A stretch of DNA of 29,112 bases from a virus: IMG/VR virus record IMGVR_UViG_3300017758_000079, positions 1 through 29,112 of that record. One strand, 5' to 3'. A model generated the notes under the pieces. That model was given only the letters and a program-made list of their open reading frames with translations, did not search any database and had not been told where the DNA came from. Positions within the stretch are counted from its first letter, which is position 1; each line of letters begins with the position of its first letter. Shown one piece after another: positions 23,901-29,112 of the stretch. The position numbers and the translations under genes are program-made.

Positions 23901-24350
23901 GTGTCTGCTTATAATTATGATCCTACAGCAAATGTTTCAGATACAACAGCTTGTTTATATGATGCTGGTTGTTATGGAGGACCTGGAATACCTTATTGGT
24001 TAAATGATGGATGTTATGCTTGGGTAATTGATGTTGATAATTATTGTTGTACTAATGACTGGGATGTAAGTTGCCAATCAATGTATAATTATTGTGAATT
24101 AGGTTGGCCTACTTCACTTGAAAATTTATCTACATTAGGTATAAGAGTTTATCCAAATCCTGCACAAGATATAGTAAATATTGATACTCGTTTAAATATT
24201 AAAGTAGAATTATATAATATAACAGGAGAATTAATATTAAAAGAAGAAAATTGTAAAAGAATTAATATGAGTGATTTTCCTTCTGGTATTTATCACGTGA
24301 TAATAATTTATCAAGAAAAAAGATTTATAAATAAAATAATTAAACAATAA
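20949..24350 (+). CDS. Cysteine-rich repeat surface protein with T9SS type A sorting domain
   Basis: The 1133-residue protein begins with a signal peptide (MKKLQLLLLIILIPFLGYT, cleavage near Gln20). Two related domains resembling Flavobacteriia extracellular modules appear early: TDNYPSETSWDITPPGG near 34-50 and PDTYAGETSWEIADTTG near 295-311, each followed by an acidic YGDGL or FGDGL turn. Twenty-one units of the form GC(T/M)DPTAxNYxPxANTDDGSC occur between residues 133 and 1002; units 5-21 are tandem. A Cys/Trp-rich segment (YCCTNDWDVSCQSMYNYC) follows. The last 70 residues are a typical Por-secretion/T9SS sorting domain: VYPNP (1067-1071), VELYNITGELI, INMSDFPSGIYHVIII, KIIK. It should be secreted across the outer membrane by the host type IX system and attached to, or released from, the surface. 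A role in adhesion, aggregation or surface shielding is inference; the T9SS tag is clear. Confidence 0.9.
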   Translation: MKKLQLLLLIILIPFLGYTQNSWIHIQLMTDNYPSETSWDITPPGGSPIIIENDSNMLPNTLYDTIVQLGGTIIASIYDEYGDGLSSSQFGGTDGWFMISNSCQDTIMYVAGNFGDSLVQTLTIAPCAPPHGGCLDPIALNYDSTATFSDSSCIYPLCSGLDTFWVENFCNVGQNKVWYHWSNMPNPNCRMAYYTRTTDPNTLGNTWYPYPINFSNTGLLYSNSQPNTTYYFLGMLADSSLTDTLVITTGECIPGCMDPTALNYNPWANTDDGSCQAPPANCVNGESNIVITITPDTYAGETSWEIADTTGTVLATSPNYTITGVPVISEICVPNGTVIEFTLFDSFGDGLCGSCYGGVDGTALVQTLCGDTLLSILPGNANFGNDTSVIYTVTPCTPNIILGCTTPGFTEYNPQANTDDGSCLTPIVIGCIDSTSPDYDPLANTMDIIPSCDYTLVITDEAEDGWFGAWVGILQDTTILGPFMMGPNDGYSESFTITLSALNPVELMFFAPGNSSTTANQCGFFLIGPEGDTTLSGGTNPWTDPMLQFPYRYNNVPYCGDYCTPGVLGCMDPTALNYDSLANMPDTCTPVILGCTNSLAFNFNPTANVDDGSCEPIIIGCMDSTAFNYNPSANTNDPLSCIPVILGCMDDTQFNYNPAANTDDGSCIPIIFGCTDPLAYNFDSLANTNNGSCIPVILGCTDPTAFNYSTNANTDDGSCIPVIIGCTDPTALNYDSLANTNNGCIYPILGCTDPNAFNFNVNANTDDGSCVPEVLGCTDPTALNYDSLANINIGCIYPILGCTDPTAFNYNVNANVDDGSCVPYIYGCTDSTAFNFNPTANTNVGCIYPILGCTDPTMFNFDPLANTDDGSCIPFIYGCMDPIMFNYDPNVNTDNGSCIPFIYGCTDSTQYNFDPTANTDNGSCIPYIYGCTDNTALNFNILANTLDNSCCYIGGCTDPTAVNYDPDACFDDGSCVTPISGCTDVSAYNYDPTANVSDTTACLYDAGCYGGPGIPYWLNDGCYAWVIDVDNYCCTNDWDVSCQSMYNYCELGWPTSLENLSTLGIRVYPNPAQDIVNIDTRLNIKVELYNITGELILKEENCKRINMSDFPSGIYHVIIIYQEKRFINKIIKQ
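22653..23954 (+). repeat. Tandem array of about 60-75 bp coding repeats (17 units)
   Basis: Within the T9SS protein, residues 569-1002 hold 17 successive Cys...Cys units of 20-22 core residues joined by short linkers such as IPVIL, IYPIL or VPYIY. DNA identity is high between some units: GGTTGTACTGACCCAACAGC occurs exactly four times (near 23043, 23120, 23351 and 23813). This suggests recent unit duplication or recombination, so copy number may vary between related phages. Confidence 0.9.
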
Positions 24351-24358
24351 AAACAAAA

Positions 24359-24910
24359 ATGAAAAATTTATTTACCCTTATATTAACAACATTCTTAGTT
24401 ATTGGATGTGGAAGTGATAAAAAAGTAGACCCAGCTTTAGCTGGAATGATACAAGAAGATGGTTCAATTTTAAATGTAAAAATGGATCCTGCAACAGTTA
24501 CTTTATATGTAGTAAACAATACAGATCAACTAATTTATTGGCACAGAACTATGGGTATGGATAAAAATGATGTATATGATACTATTGCTATAGGTGATAC
24601 ATTACTTTCAAATTCAAATACTCAACCATTAGCAGGGGCAACTTCATTTATAGGTACAATTTTACCTCCAAAAGGATTAACTAGTATATCTCCTAGTAAT
24701 GGTAATTGGAATTATGAATATGGATTTGATGGTAGTAATACTATGAAAATAAATAACGAAAATGATGGTGGAGGACCAATGCCAGGTAATGCTACAGCAA
24801 GATCAGCAACTTGGGTATATGAAACAGAATTTAAAGATGGAAACCCATCATCAATTAATAATACTATAACATTTACAACTTCTGTATGGCCTAAACCTAC
24901 AGTTAAATAA
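24359..24910 (+). CDS. Predicted lipoprotein of unknown function
   Basis: The 183-residue protein starts with a lipoprotein signal, MKNLFTLILTTFLVIGCGSD, with lipobox VIGC and lipidated Cys17. The residues after Cys (GSDKK) do not clearly match the acidic lipoprotein surface-export signals of Bacteroidota, so it may stay facing the periplasm or reach the surface; this is unresolved. The mature part reads like beta-sandwich material (VTLYVVNNTDQLIYWHRTM) with a Gly/Pro/Asn-rich section (NENDGGGPMPGN). I recognise no domain. It begins nine bases after the T9SS protein gene, so the two are probably co-expressed, and the holin-like gene follows. Confidence 0.65.
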   Translation: MKNLFTLILTTFLVIGCGSDKKVDPALAGMIQEDGSILNVKMDPATVTLYVVNNTDQLIYWHRTMGMDKNDVYDTIAIGDTLLSNSNTQPLAGATSFIGTILPPKGLTSISPSNGNWNYEYGFDGSNTMKINNENDGGGPMPGNATARSATWVYETEFKDGNPSSINNTITFTTSVWPKPTVK

Positions 24911-24959
24911 TATGTTAGATTATAACTTATTAAATATATTAATTATAAAATAAAAAATT

Positions 24960-25175
24960 ATGTGGTCAATATTTAAAAATGATAATGAGTGGAATGAAAA
25001 AACTGTAGTAGGTTTTATTGCATTTTTAGTAATGGTATTATTTGCTTTATTAGATTTATTAACTGGATACACAGGTAAAGATTTAGTAATTAATGAAACA
25101 ATATATGATTCATTTACATGGGTTGTAATAGGTTGTTTTGGAATAGCAGGAGTTGAAAAATTTGCAAAAAAATAA
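24960..25175 (+). CDS. Putative holin (small two-span membrane protein)
   Basis: The 71-residue protein has two hydrophobic spans, at about 16-37 (TVVGFIAFLVMVLFALLDLL) and 52-66 (FTWVVIGCFGIAG), joined by a short loop (TGKDLVINETIYDS). It has a charged N terminus (WSIFKNDNEWNEK) and a Lys-rich C terminus (EKFAKK). This is the layout of class II holins, which time lysis by opening the inner membrane. It lies seven bases before the YkuD-like peptidase gene, a common holin-endolysin arrangement. No named family is recognised with certainty. Preceding it are 49 bases with a TATATTAATTATAAAATA stretch that loosely resembles the late-type motif. Confidence 0.55.
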   Translation: MWSIFKNDNEWNEKTVVGFIAFLVMVLFALLDLLTGYTGKDLVINETIYDSFTWVVIGCFGIAGVEKFAKK

Positions 25176-25182
25176 TTAAATT

Positions 25183-25791
25183 ATGAGTTGTTATACAAGA
25201 GAACAAATTGAAGAAACGATGATTAGTAAGGGTTATAAATACTTTACTGGTGGAGATTATGATGTTAATATTATAGGTGTAAGAAATTCAAAAACTAAAA
25301 ATAGAGTTACTAATGCATTTGATGATTGTATAACTTTATCTTATAAATTAGATAATGAATGGAAATTTCATTGCTTTAAATGTACAACAGACCCAGGGAC
25401 ACATTGGGTAGAAAATTTATTAAACCCAAATGGTGTAGCAATTTTAAAACCAGGACAATACAGAAGTTCTCATAAAATTGGTTTACATCAAGGAAAATAT
25501 GAGGCATTAAGACAAGCTAAACCTTTAGAAGTTTATCGTGATGATAATACTGATGGAGTTTATGATTGTTTAGAAGAAGATATTGAAAAAGGTATTTTTG
25601 GGATTAACATCCATAGAGCAACAGCTAAAACAGGAGGTAAATCAACTCGAGTAGATAAATGGTCGGCTGGTTGTCAAGTAATTGCTTCAAATGAAGATTT
25701 TGCGGTGTTTATGAAAATTTTACGCCAAGCTAGAGATGTTTGGGGTAATTCATTTACTTATACTCTTATTGAGTCTAAAGATATTGTTTAA
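25183..25791 (+). CDS. YkuD-like (L,D-transpeptidase-fold) peptidase, possible endolysin
   Basis: The 202-residue protein has the catalytic arrangement of YkuD-like proteins: His144 in GINIHRA, then 16 residues, then SAGC (161-164) with Cys164 as likely nucleophile (family pattern H-x14-17-[ST]-x-G-C). Other ordered segments are FDDCITLSYKLDNEWKFHCF (46-65) and LKPGQYRSSHKIGLHQGKY (88-106). There is no signal peptide, so export would need the adjacent holin-like protein. YkuD enzymes act on peptidoglycan stem peptides. The residue after the Cys (Gln) differs from the common Arg/Val, so the specificity is uncertain. Its place after a holin-like gene supports a lysis role. An alternative is a virion or cell-wall-modifying enzyme. 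Confidence 0.55.
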   Translation: MSCYTREQIEETMISKGYKYFTGGDYDVNIIGVRNSKTKNRVTNAFDDCITLSYKLDNEWKFHCFKCTTDPGTHWVENLLNPNGVAILKPGQYRSSHKIGLHQGKYEALRQAKPLEVYRDDNTDGVYDCLEEDIEKGIFGINIHRATAKTGGKSTRVDKWSAGCQVIASNEDFAVFMKILRQARDVWGNSFTYTLIESKDIV

Positions 25792-25805
25792 TTAAAAAAT
25801 TAGTT

Positions 25806-27041
25806 ATGTGGAAAAATATTCAAATAAGATTATTTCCTTTAATAATTGCATTCTCCGCACTATCAGTCTCTATTTCAGCAGCATTTTATTCTGTTAGTGG
25901 TTTAAGTAAATTATTTGCAGGAGCAGCTGTTGCAGTTATAGTAATGGCAGCGTCATTAGAAATTGCTAAACTAGTTATAGCATCTTTATTATATCAATAT
26001 AGAAAATCCTTACCAAAATTTTTAAAGTGGTATTTATCTATAGCTTGTTTTATTTTAATTTTAATAACTTCTATGGGTATTTATGGATTTTTATCTGCAG
26101 CATACCAAGAAACAGCTTCAAAATCTGGAAATATAGATGCACAAATTACTCTAATAGAAACTAAAAGGGATAACATAAAAGAACAGTTAATTGTATATAA
26201 TGAAGAAAAATCAAGTATAAATAAATCCGTAACAAGTTTACGAAATGGTTTAAGTAACAATATAATACAGTATACAGACACAAGTGGTAATATAGTTACA
26301 ACAACTTCATCATCAACTCGTAGAGCTTTAGAAAAACAATTAGATCAAGCTATTGAAAGACAAACAATAATAAATGCTAAAGTTGATAATTTAAATGATA
26401 AAATATTTCAATATGAAACTGAAATAGTTGAAGTAAGAACTAGTGATGCTGTTTCTAGTGAGTTAGGCCCTTTAAAATATCTATCAGGATTAACAGGAAT
26501 ACCTATGGATCAAATTATTAATTATTTATTATTGACTATTATATTTGTATTTGATCCTTTAGCTATTGCTTTAGTAGTAGCAGCTAATTTTGCTTTTGAA
26601 CAGATAAAAACAACATCTTTTATTCCTAAATCTATAAAAATAAGACAACCTAAAAAGGTAAAAATGTCTGTTCCTGAAGGTATGGAGTTTGATAAATCTT
26701 ATCCTTTACCTAAAATGTATGAACCTTCAGAAGTTAAAGTTGAAGTTATAAACCAAAAACCTAAATCAAAAAAACAATCTCCTGATTTTGAATTAGCTAC
26801 AAGTGAGAGTCAAAATAGATTAATAGATAAAGATGAAGAAAGGATAAATATTATAGGTCAAAATGGTAATGATGGTTTACATTATGATAAATTAGATTTA
26901 AATAAAGATGGGGTTGTTGATGATAATGAACGTTTATTAGTAATGCAAAAATTAAAATCTTTAGCTCATGAAGCTAAAATGAGTGGAAATACTGCCTTAT
27001 ATGAAGTTTATCTATCTCAAATCAATGAAATTAAATCTTAA
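25806..27041 (+). CDS. Multi-span membrane protein with coiled coil and an EF-hand
   Basis: The 411-residue protein has three N-terminal membrane spans (about 9-28, 36-60 and 75-96), a charged coiled-coil segment (about 104-215, IDAQITLIETKRDNIKEQL and further heptads), a fourth span (about 238-265, LLLTIIFVFDPLAIALVVAA) and a cytoplasmic-type Lys/Pro-rich tail. Near the end is a canonical EF-hand calcium loop, DLNKDGVVDDNE at 364-375, with Asp364, Asn366, Asp368, Gly369, Asp372 and Glu375 all in place. The topology resembles DUF4407-like membrane proteins; the EF-hand is an unusual addition. It follows the YkuD-like gene by 14 bases. A lysis-control, membrane-sensing or superinfection role is possible but not shown. 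Confidence 0.7.
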   Translation: MWKNIQIRLFPLIIAFSALSVSISAAFYSVSGLSKLFAGAAVAVIVMAASLEIAKLVIASLLYQYRKSLPKFLKWYLSIACFILILITSMGIYGFLSAAYQETASKSGNIDAQITLIETKRDNIKEQLIVYNEEKSSINKSVTSLRNGLSNNIIQYTDTSGNIVTTTSSSTRRALEKQLDQAIERQTIINAKVDNLNDKIFQYETEIVEVRTSDAVSSELGPLKYLSGLTGIPMDQIINYLLLTIIFVFDPLAIALVVAANFAFEQIKTTSFIPKSIKIRQPKKVKMSVPEGMEFDKSYPLPKMYEPSEVKVEVINQKPKSKKQSPDFELATSESQNRLIDKDEERINIIGQNGNDGLHYDKLDLNKDGVVDDNERLLVMQKLKSLAHEAKMSGNTALYEVYLSQINEIKS

Positions 27042-27072
27042 TTTGGTTTATTAAAAAATTTTTCGTATATTT
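27042..27072 (+). promoter_or_regulatory. Bacteroidota-type promoter upstream of the 27097 gene
   Basis: TTTG (27042-27045), 20 bases, then TATATTT (27066-27072) in the context TTTTTCGTATATTTATC. The whole segment parallels 12650-12682 upstream of the ssDNA-binding protein gene, including TTTGGTT and the same spacing. It starts right after the preceding stop codon. Confidence 0.6.
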
Positions 27073-27096
27073 ATCCTATAAACAAAAATAAAAGTT

Positions 27097-27507
27097 ATGA
27101 GAGGTAGACCATCTGAAAACATTGAACGTAAAACAAAGTATACATTAGAATTTTTTGATTATCCATCAAAACCAGAATTAGGTGGAAGATCTATATGGCA
27201 TTTTGATGATAAAAAGTCTAAAAAAGGTGCTTATAAAGTAGAACAATTTTACTCTAAAGATAAAAAATATAAAAAAATAAAAATAGAAAAAGGTAAAGCA
27301 TACGGTAAAATGCCTGTAGTTATGGTTTTTAAAACTTCAAATCGTTCAAATGCTAAAACTAAAATAAAGATATGGAACAATGAAAATGTAGATTATATTC
27401 TATTAGCTAAAAAACTACCAGGAGTACCTGAAAAGGCAGAAATATTAGAAATTGGCGTAGGTTTATCACTTATTAATTACTGTCGAGAAAAATATAATCT
27501 AACTTAA
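27097..27507 (+). CDS. Small basic protein of unknown function with N-terminal RGRP motif
   Basis: I do not recognise this 136-residue protein. It begins MRGRPSENIERKTKYTLEFF; the RGRP core recalls a single AT-hook, as in the 41-residue peptide at 19029. The rest is Lys-rich with beta-type segments (VVMVFKTSNRS, DYILLAKKLPGVPEKAEILE) and has no signal or membrane segment. A DNA- or RNA-binding role is possible from its charge. It has its own Bacteroidota-type promoter, which suggests expression earlier than the neighbouring structural-type genes. Confidence 0.6.
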   Translation: MRGRPSENIERKTKYTLEFFDYPSKPELGGRSIWHFDDKKSKKGAYKVEQFYSKDKKYKKIKIEKGKAYGKMPVVMVFKTSNRSNAKTKIKIWNNENVDYILLAKKLPGVPEKAEILEIGVGLSLINYCREKYNLT

Positions 27508-27530
27508 TTTTCATATATTTATAACAAAAT
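27508..27530 (+). promoter_or_regulatory. Late-type promoter motif upstream of the 27539 gene
   Basis: TTTT followed by CATATATTTATAACAAAAT (27512-27530). The 19-mer is identical to 19005-19023. It fills the gap between the preceding stop and the ATG at 27539. Confidence 0.55.
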
Positions 27531-27538
27531 ATAAAAAC

Positions 27539-28084
27539 ATGGATAATTTTGACCTTAAAAAGTTTGTTAGCGGAAAAACGTTATTAAACGAAAACGCCCC
27601 AGGATATGATACTAGAAAAACTGGAGAACCGTTACCAACCCTAGAAAGTGTAAAAGCAGCTTATGAAGCTAAAAATACTGAATCCTTAAATGAAGGTAAA
27701 AAATCTGAATTAGATAAAAAATTAGCTGAAATTGATAAAGCAGGAGCTATTACTACTTTAGAAGCTAAAATTAATGCTATTGATGAAGCTATTGAAGCTA
27801 AAAATAGTAGAATTAATATGGTTCAAGAAGATGAAAATCTATCAGAATTAATAGATAAAAAAAGAGTTAAAGAAATGCAAAGAGAAATTAAACTCTTAGA
27901 AAGATCTAAAAAATTATATGAAAAGCAATTAGATAAAGCAAACGGTAAGAAAAAAGCTAAAAAAGAAATTGTAGACGAATATAATGTAGAACCACATGAT
28001 GCTCCAGATGCATCAGCTGATATGGAAATGAGTGAAATGAAATCCGATATATCTGATGACCCAGATGATTTTGGAAAATACTAA
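27539..28084 (+). CDS. Coiled-coil protein of unknown function, possible virion component
   Basis: The 181-residue protein has an extended N terminus (MDNFDLKKFVSGKTLLNENA PGYD), then a long charged helical region (about 58-140, rich in Lys, Glu, Ala and Ile heptads), and an acidic, Met-rich tail (DASADMEMSEMKSDISDDPD). No signal or membrane segment is present. Its opening, with a short lead 'DLKKFLxENKLT..' type segment, resembles a number of small proteins I recall from marine T4-like phages, but I cannot name a function. The late-type promoter motif just upstream suggests late expression, and so a virion or assembly role, by inference only. The next gene overlaps its stop by one base. Confidence 0.6.
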   Translation: MDNFDLKKFVSGKTLLNENAPGYDTRKTGEPLPTLESVKAAYEAKNTESLNEGKKSELDKKLAEIDKAGAITTLEAKINAIDEAIEAKNSRINMVQEDENLSELIDKKRVKEMQREIKLLERSKKLYEKQLDKANGKKKAKKEIVDEYNVEPHDAPDASADMEMSEMKSDISDDPDDFGKY

Positions 28085-28227
28085 TGGCTAAAAAAAGGAA
28101 ATTAAATAGTAAAAATCCTAAATATTGGGATAAAAGTCTTTTAGTTGAAGAAGAAATTAAAAAAAAAGTATTAATTAAGGATGTTGATGGTGTTAAAATA
28201 TCAGCAGTTTGGTATAAATCAAAATAA
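28084..28227 (+). CDS. 47-residue basic protein of unknown function
   Basis: The frame starts at an ATG overlapping the preceding stop codon (TAATG) and ends two bases before the next ATG. The sequence begins MAKKRKLNSKNPKYWDKSLL and ends VLIKDVDGVKISAVWYKSK. It is Lys-rich with one central acidic stretch (EEE). The tight fit between neighbours supports a real, translationally coupled gene. No family is recognised. Confidence 0.6.
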   Translation: MAKKRKLNSKNPKYWDKSLLVEEEIKKKVLIKDVDGVKISAVWYKSK

Positions 28228-28229
28228 AA

Positions 28230-29111
28230 ATGGCAACAAGAGCACTTATAGGATATTTAGATGACAATAAAGTATTAACTTCTACTTATAATCATTATGA
28301 TGGTTATCCTGATCATTTAGGAAAAATGTTAGATAAACATTATAATAGTGATGAAAAAGCAAAATTCGTAGCAAACGAAGGTTATATTTCATATATAACT
28401 GATGATGGTACTATAGAAGCTAAAAATAAAATGAATCCTGAAAAAACAAGACTTGATAAAGAATGGGAGGATGCATTATATGATATGGCTGGTCAAATTG
28501 ATAGCTATGGTGCCGATTATGCTTATATTTGGTATGAAGAAGATGGTGATTGGGTTGAAATAAAAAATACAGGAACTAGAAGTATGATAGACCAATTAGC
28601 TAATCAATTAGCATCTGCAGCTACAATGTTTGGTCCTGTTGATGAAGAAAAATCAATGAAAGAAAGAAGAGCAGTCCCTTCAGACAGAGCAAATCATAAA
28701 TTAATGGATAAAGCAATCGATAAAGATGAAAAAATAAAAGATATGAAAAAAGAAAATATAGATTATAGATTAGATCCTTATGATGATAAAGAGGAAGTTG
28801 AAGGAATGATAATAAAATTAGTTGTGGGTAAAAGAGGTGTAGATGCTGATATAGCTAAATCTTTTATCGATACCCACTACGAAGATATTATAAATGCAGA
28901 TGGTACTGATGGTATACTTGATGAATTTGATGAGTTTATGTCAGTTAACACAGAATATGTAAGAGAAGAAGATAACATAGAAGTTGATTCTAGTGATGCA
29001 GCAGCAGGGGATGATGCTATAGAAAGAGAATCAGCGTCAGGTGCATTTGAAGAAGCAGTAAATTGGAGAGGTGAAACTCTTAAAGAACAATTTAAAAGAT
29101 TATCAAAATAA
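28230..29111 (+). CDS. Conserved marine T4-like phage protein of unknown function
   Basis: The 293-residue protein begins MATRALIGYLDDNKVLTSTY NHYDGYPDHLGKML, a start I recall from proteins common in marine T4-like phages, where the function is unassigned. The first 120 residues form one compact domain (ends near ADYAYIWYEEDGDWVEIKNT). The rest is acidic and helical, with a putative unstructured linker (EEKSMKERRAVPSDRANHKL) and a tail ending WRGETLKEQFKRLSK. No signal or membrane segment is present. The stop at 29109-29111 lies one base before the window end. The N-terminal domain may be a small regulatory or host-takeover module, but nothing visible decides this. Confidence 0.65.
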   Translation: MATRALIGYLDDNKVLTSTYNHYDGYPDHLGKMLDKHYNSDEKAKFVANEGYISYITDDGTIEAKNKMNPEKTRLDKEWEDALYDMAGQIDSYGADYAYIWYEEDGDWVEIKNTGTRSMIDQLANQLASAATMFGPVDEEKSMKERRAVPSDRANHKLMDKAIDKDEKIKDMKKENIDYRLDPYDDKEEVEGMIIKLVVGKRGVDADIAKSFIDTHYEDIINADGTDGILDEFDEFMSVNTEYVREEDNIEVDSSDAAAGDDAIERESASGAFEEAVNWRGETLKEQFKRLSK

Positions 29112-29112
29112 A

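Noticed and set aside
24912-24953. 13-codon frame between the lipoprotein and holin-like genes
   Set aside because: Too short and A/T-driven to support; the gap more likely holds leader or promoter sequence.
1-29112. tRNA genes, CRISPR arrays, insertion sequences and attachment sites
   Set aside because: No cloverleaf-like segment, spaced direct repeats, transposase motifs or terminal repeats were seen; the gaps between genes are all 100 bases or shorter.

Overview
The window is part of a T4-like myovirus genome. It reads as AT-rich and is densely packed, with every gene on the + strand and many stop/start overlaps. Several independent signs point to a host in the Bacteroidota, probably a marine flavobacterium. 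These are a 1133-residue secreted protein with a C-terminal type IX secretion (T9SS) sorting domain, signal peptides ending in 'S-Q' or 'T-Q', a 38-residue cysteine protein of the Bacteroidota DUF5522 type, promoters of the TTTG...TATATT kind, and start codons preceded by A-rich leaders with no Shine-Dalgarno sequence. Family assignments rest on motifs and recall only; no database search was possible.

Region 1 (1-10909) is the tail and baseplate module. It holds the tail tube (gp19-like, cut by the left edge) and a terminator. Next is a gp26-like T4_baseplate protein whose reading frame appears to continue, through a frameshift on a run of nine T, into a downstream frame resembling gp51. The 800-residue tape measure follows, then a low-complexity protein, a 621-residue baseplate/tube protein, a LysM-type gp53-like wedge protein, a 1142-residue baseplate hub ending in a DUF2272-like cell-wall hydrolase domain, and another virion-type protein.

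Region 2 (10942-18963) is the replication and nucleotide module. It encodes a compact family A DNA polymerase with a degenerate exonuclease domain, an unidentified protein, gp32-like ssDNA-binding protein with a bacterial-SSB-like DDDLPF tip, UvsX recombinase, an RNase H/FEN-type 5' nuclease, a gp41/DnaB helicase and a B12-dependent (class II) ribonucleotide reductase.

Region 3 (19029-25791) is an unusual block rich in envelope-directed genes. It holds a 41-residue AT-hook peptide, an outer-membrane barrel-like protein, the DUF5522-like microprotein, a single-span coiled-coil protein, a secreted thioredoxin-fold protein without CxxC, the 21-repeat T9SS protein, a lipoprotein, a holin-like protein and a YkuD-like peptidase that may be the endolysin. 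This block is the best candidate for an undescribed system: a phage programme that sends its own proteins through the host Sec, lipoprotein and T9SS routes to remodel the infected cell surface.

Region 4 (25806-29111) has a four-span membrane protein with an EF-hand and four proteins of unknown function, two of which (27539 and 28230) resemble proteins common in marine T4-like phages.

Two promoter-like motifs recur. One, TTTG-19/20-TATATT, precedes replication-type genes. The other, ATATTTATAAYAAAAT, precedes structural and envelope genes, which suggests separate early/middle and late classes.
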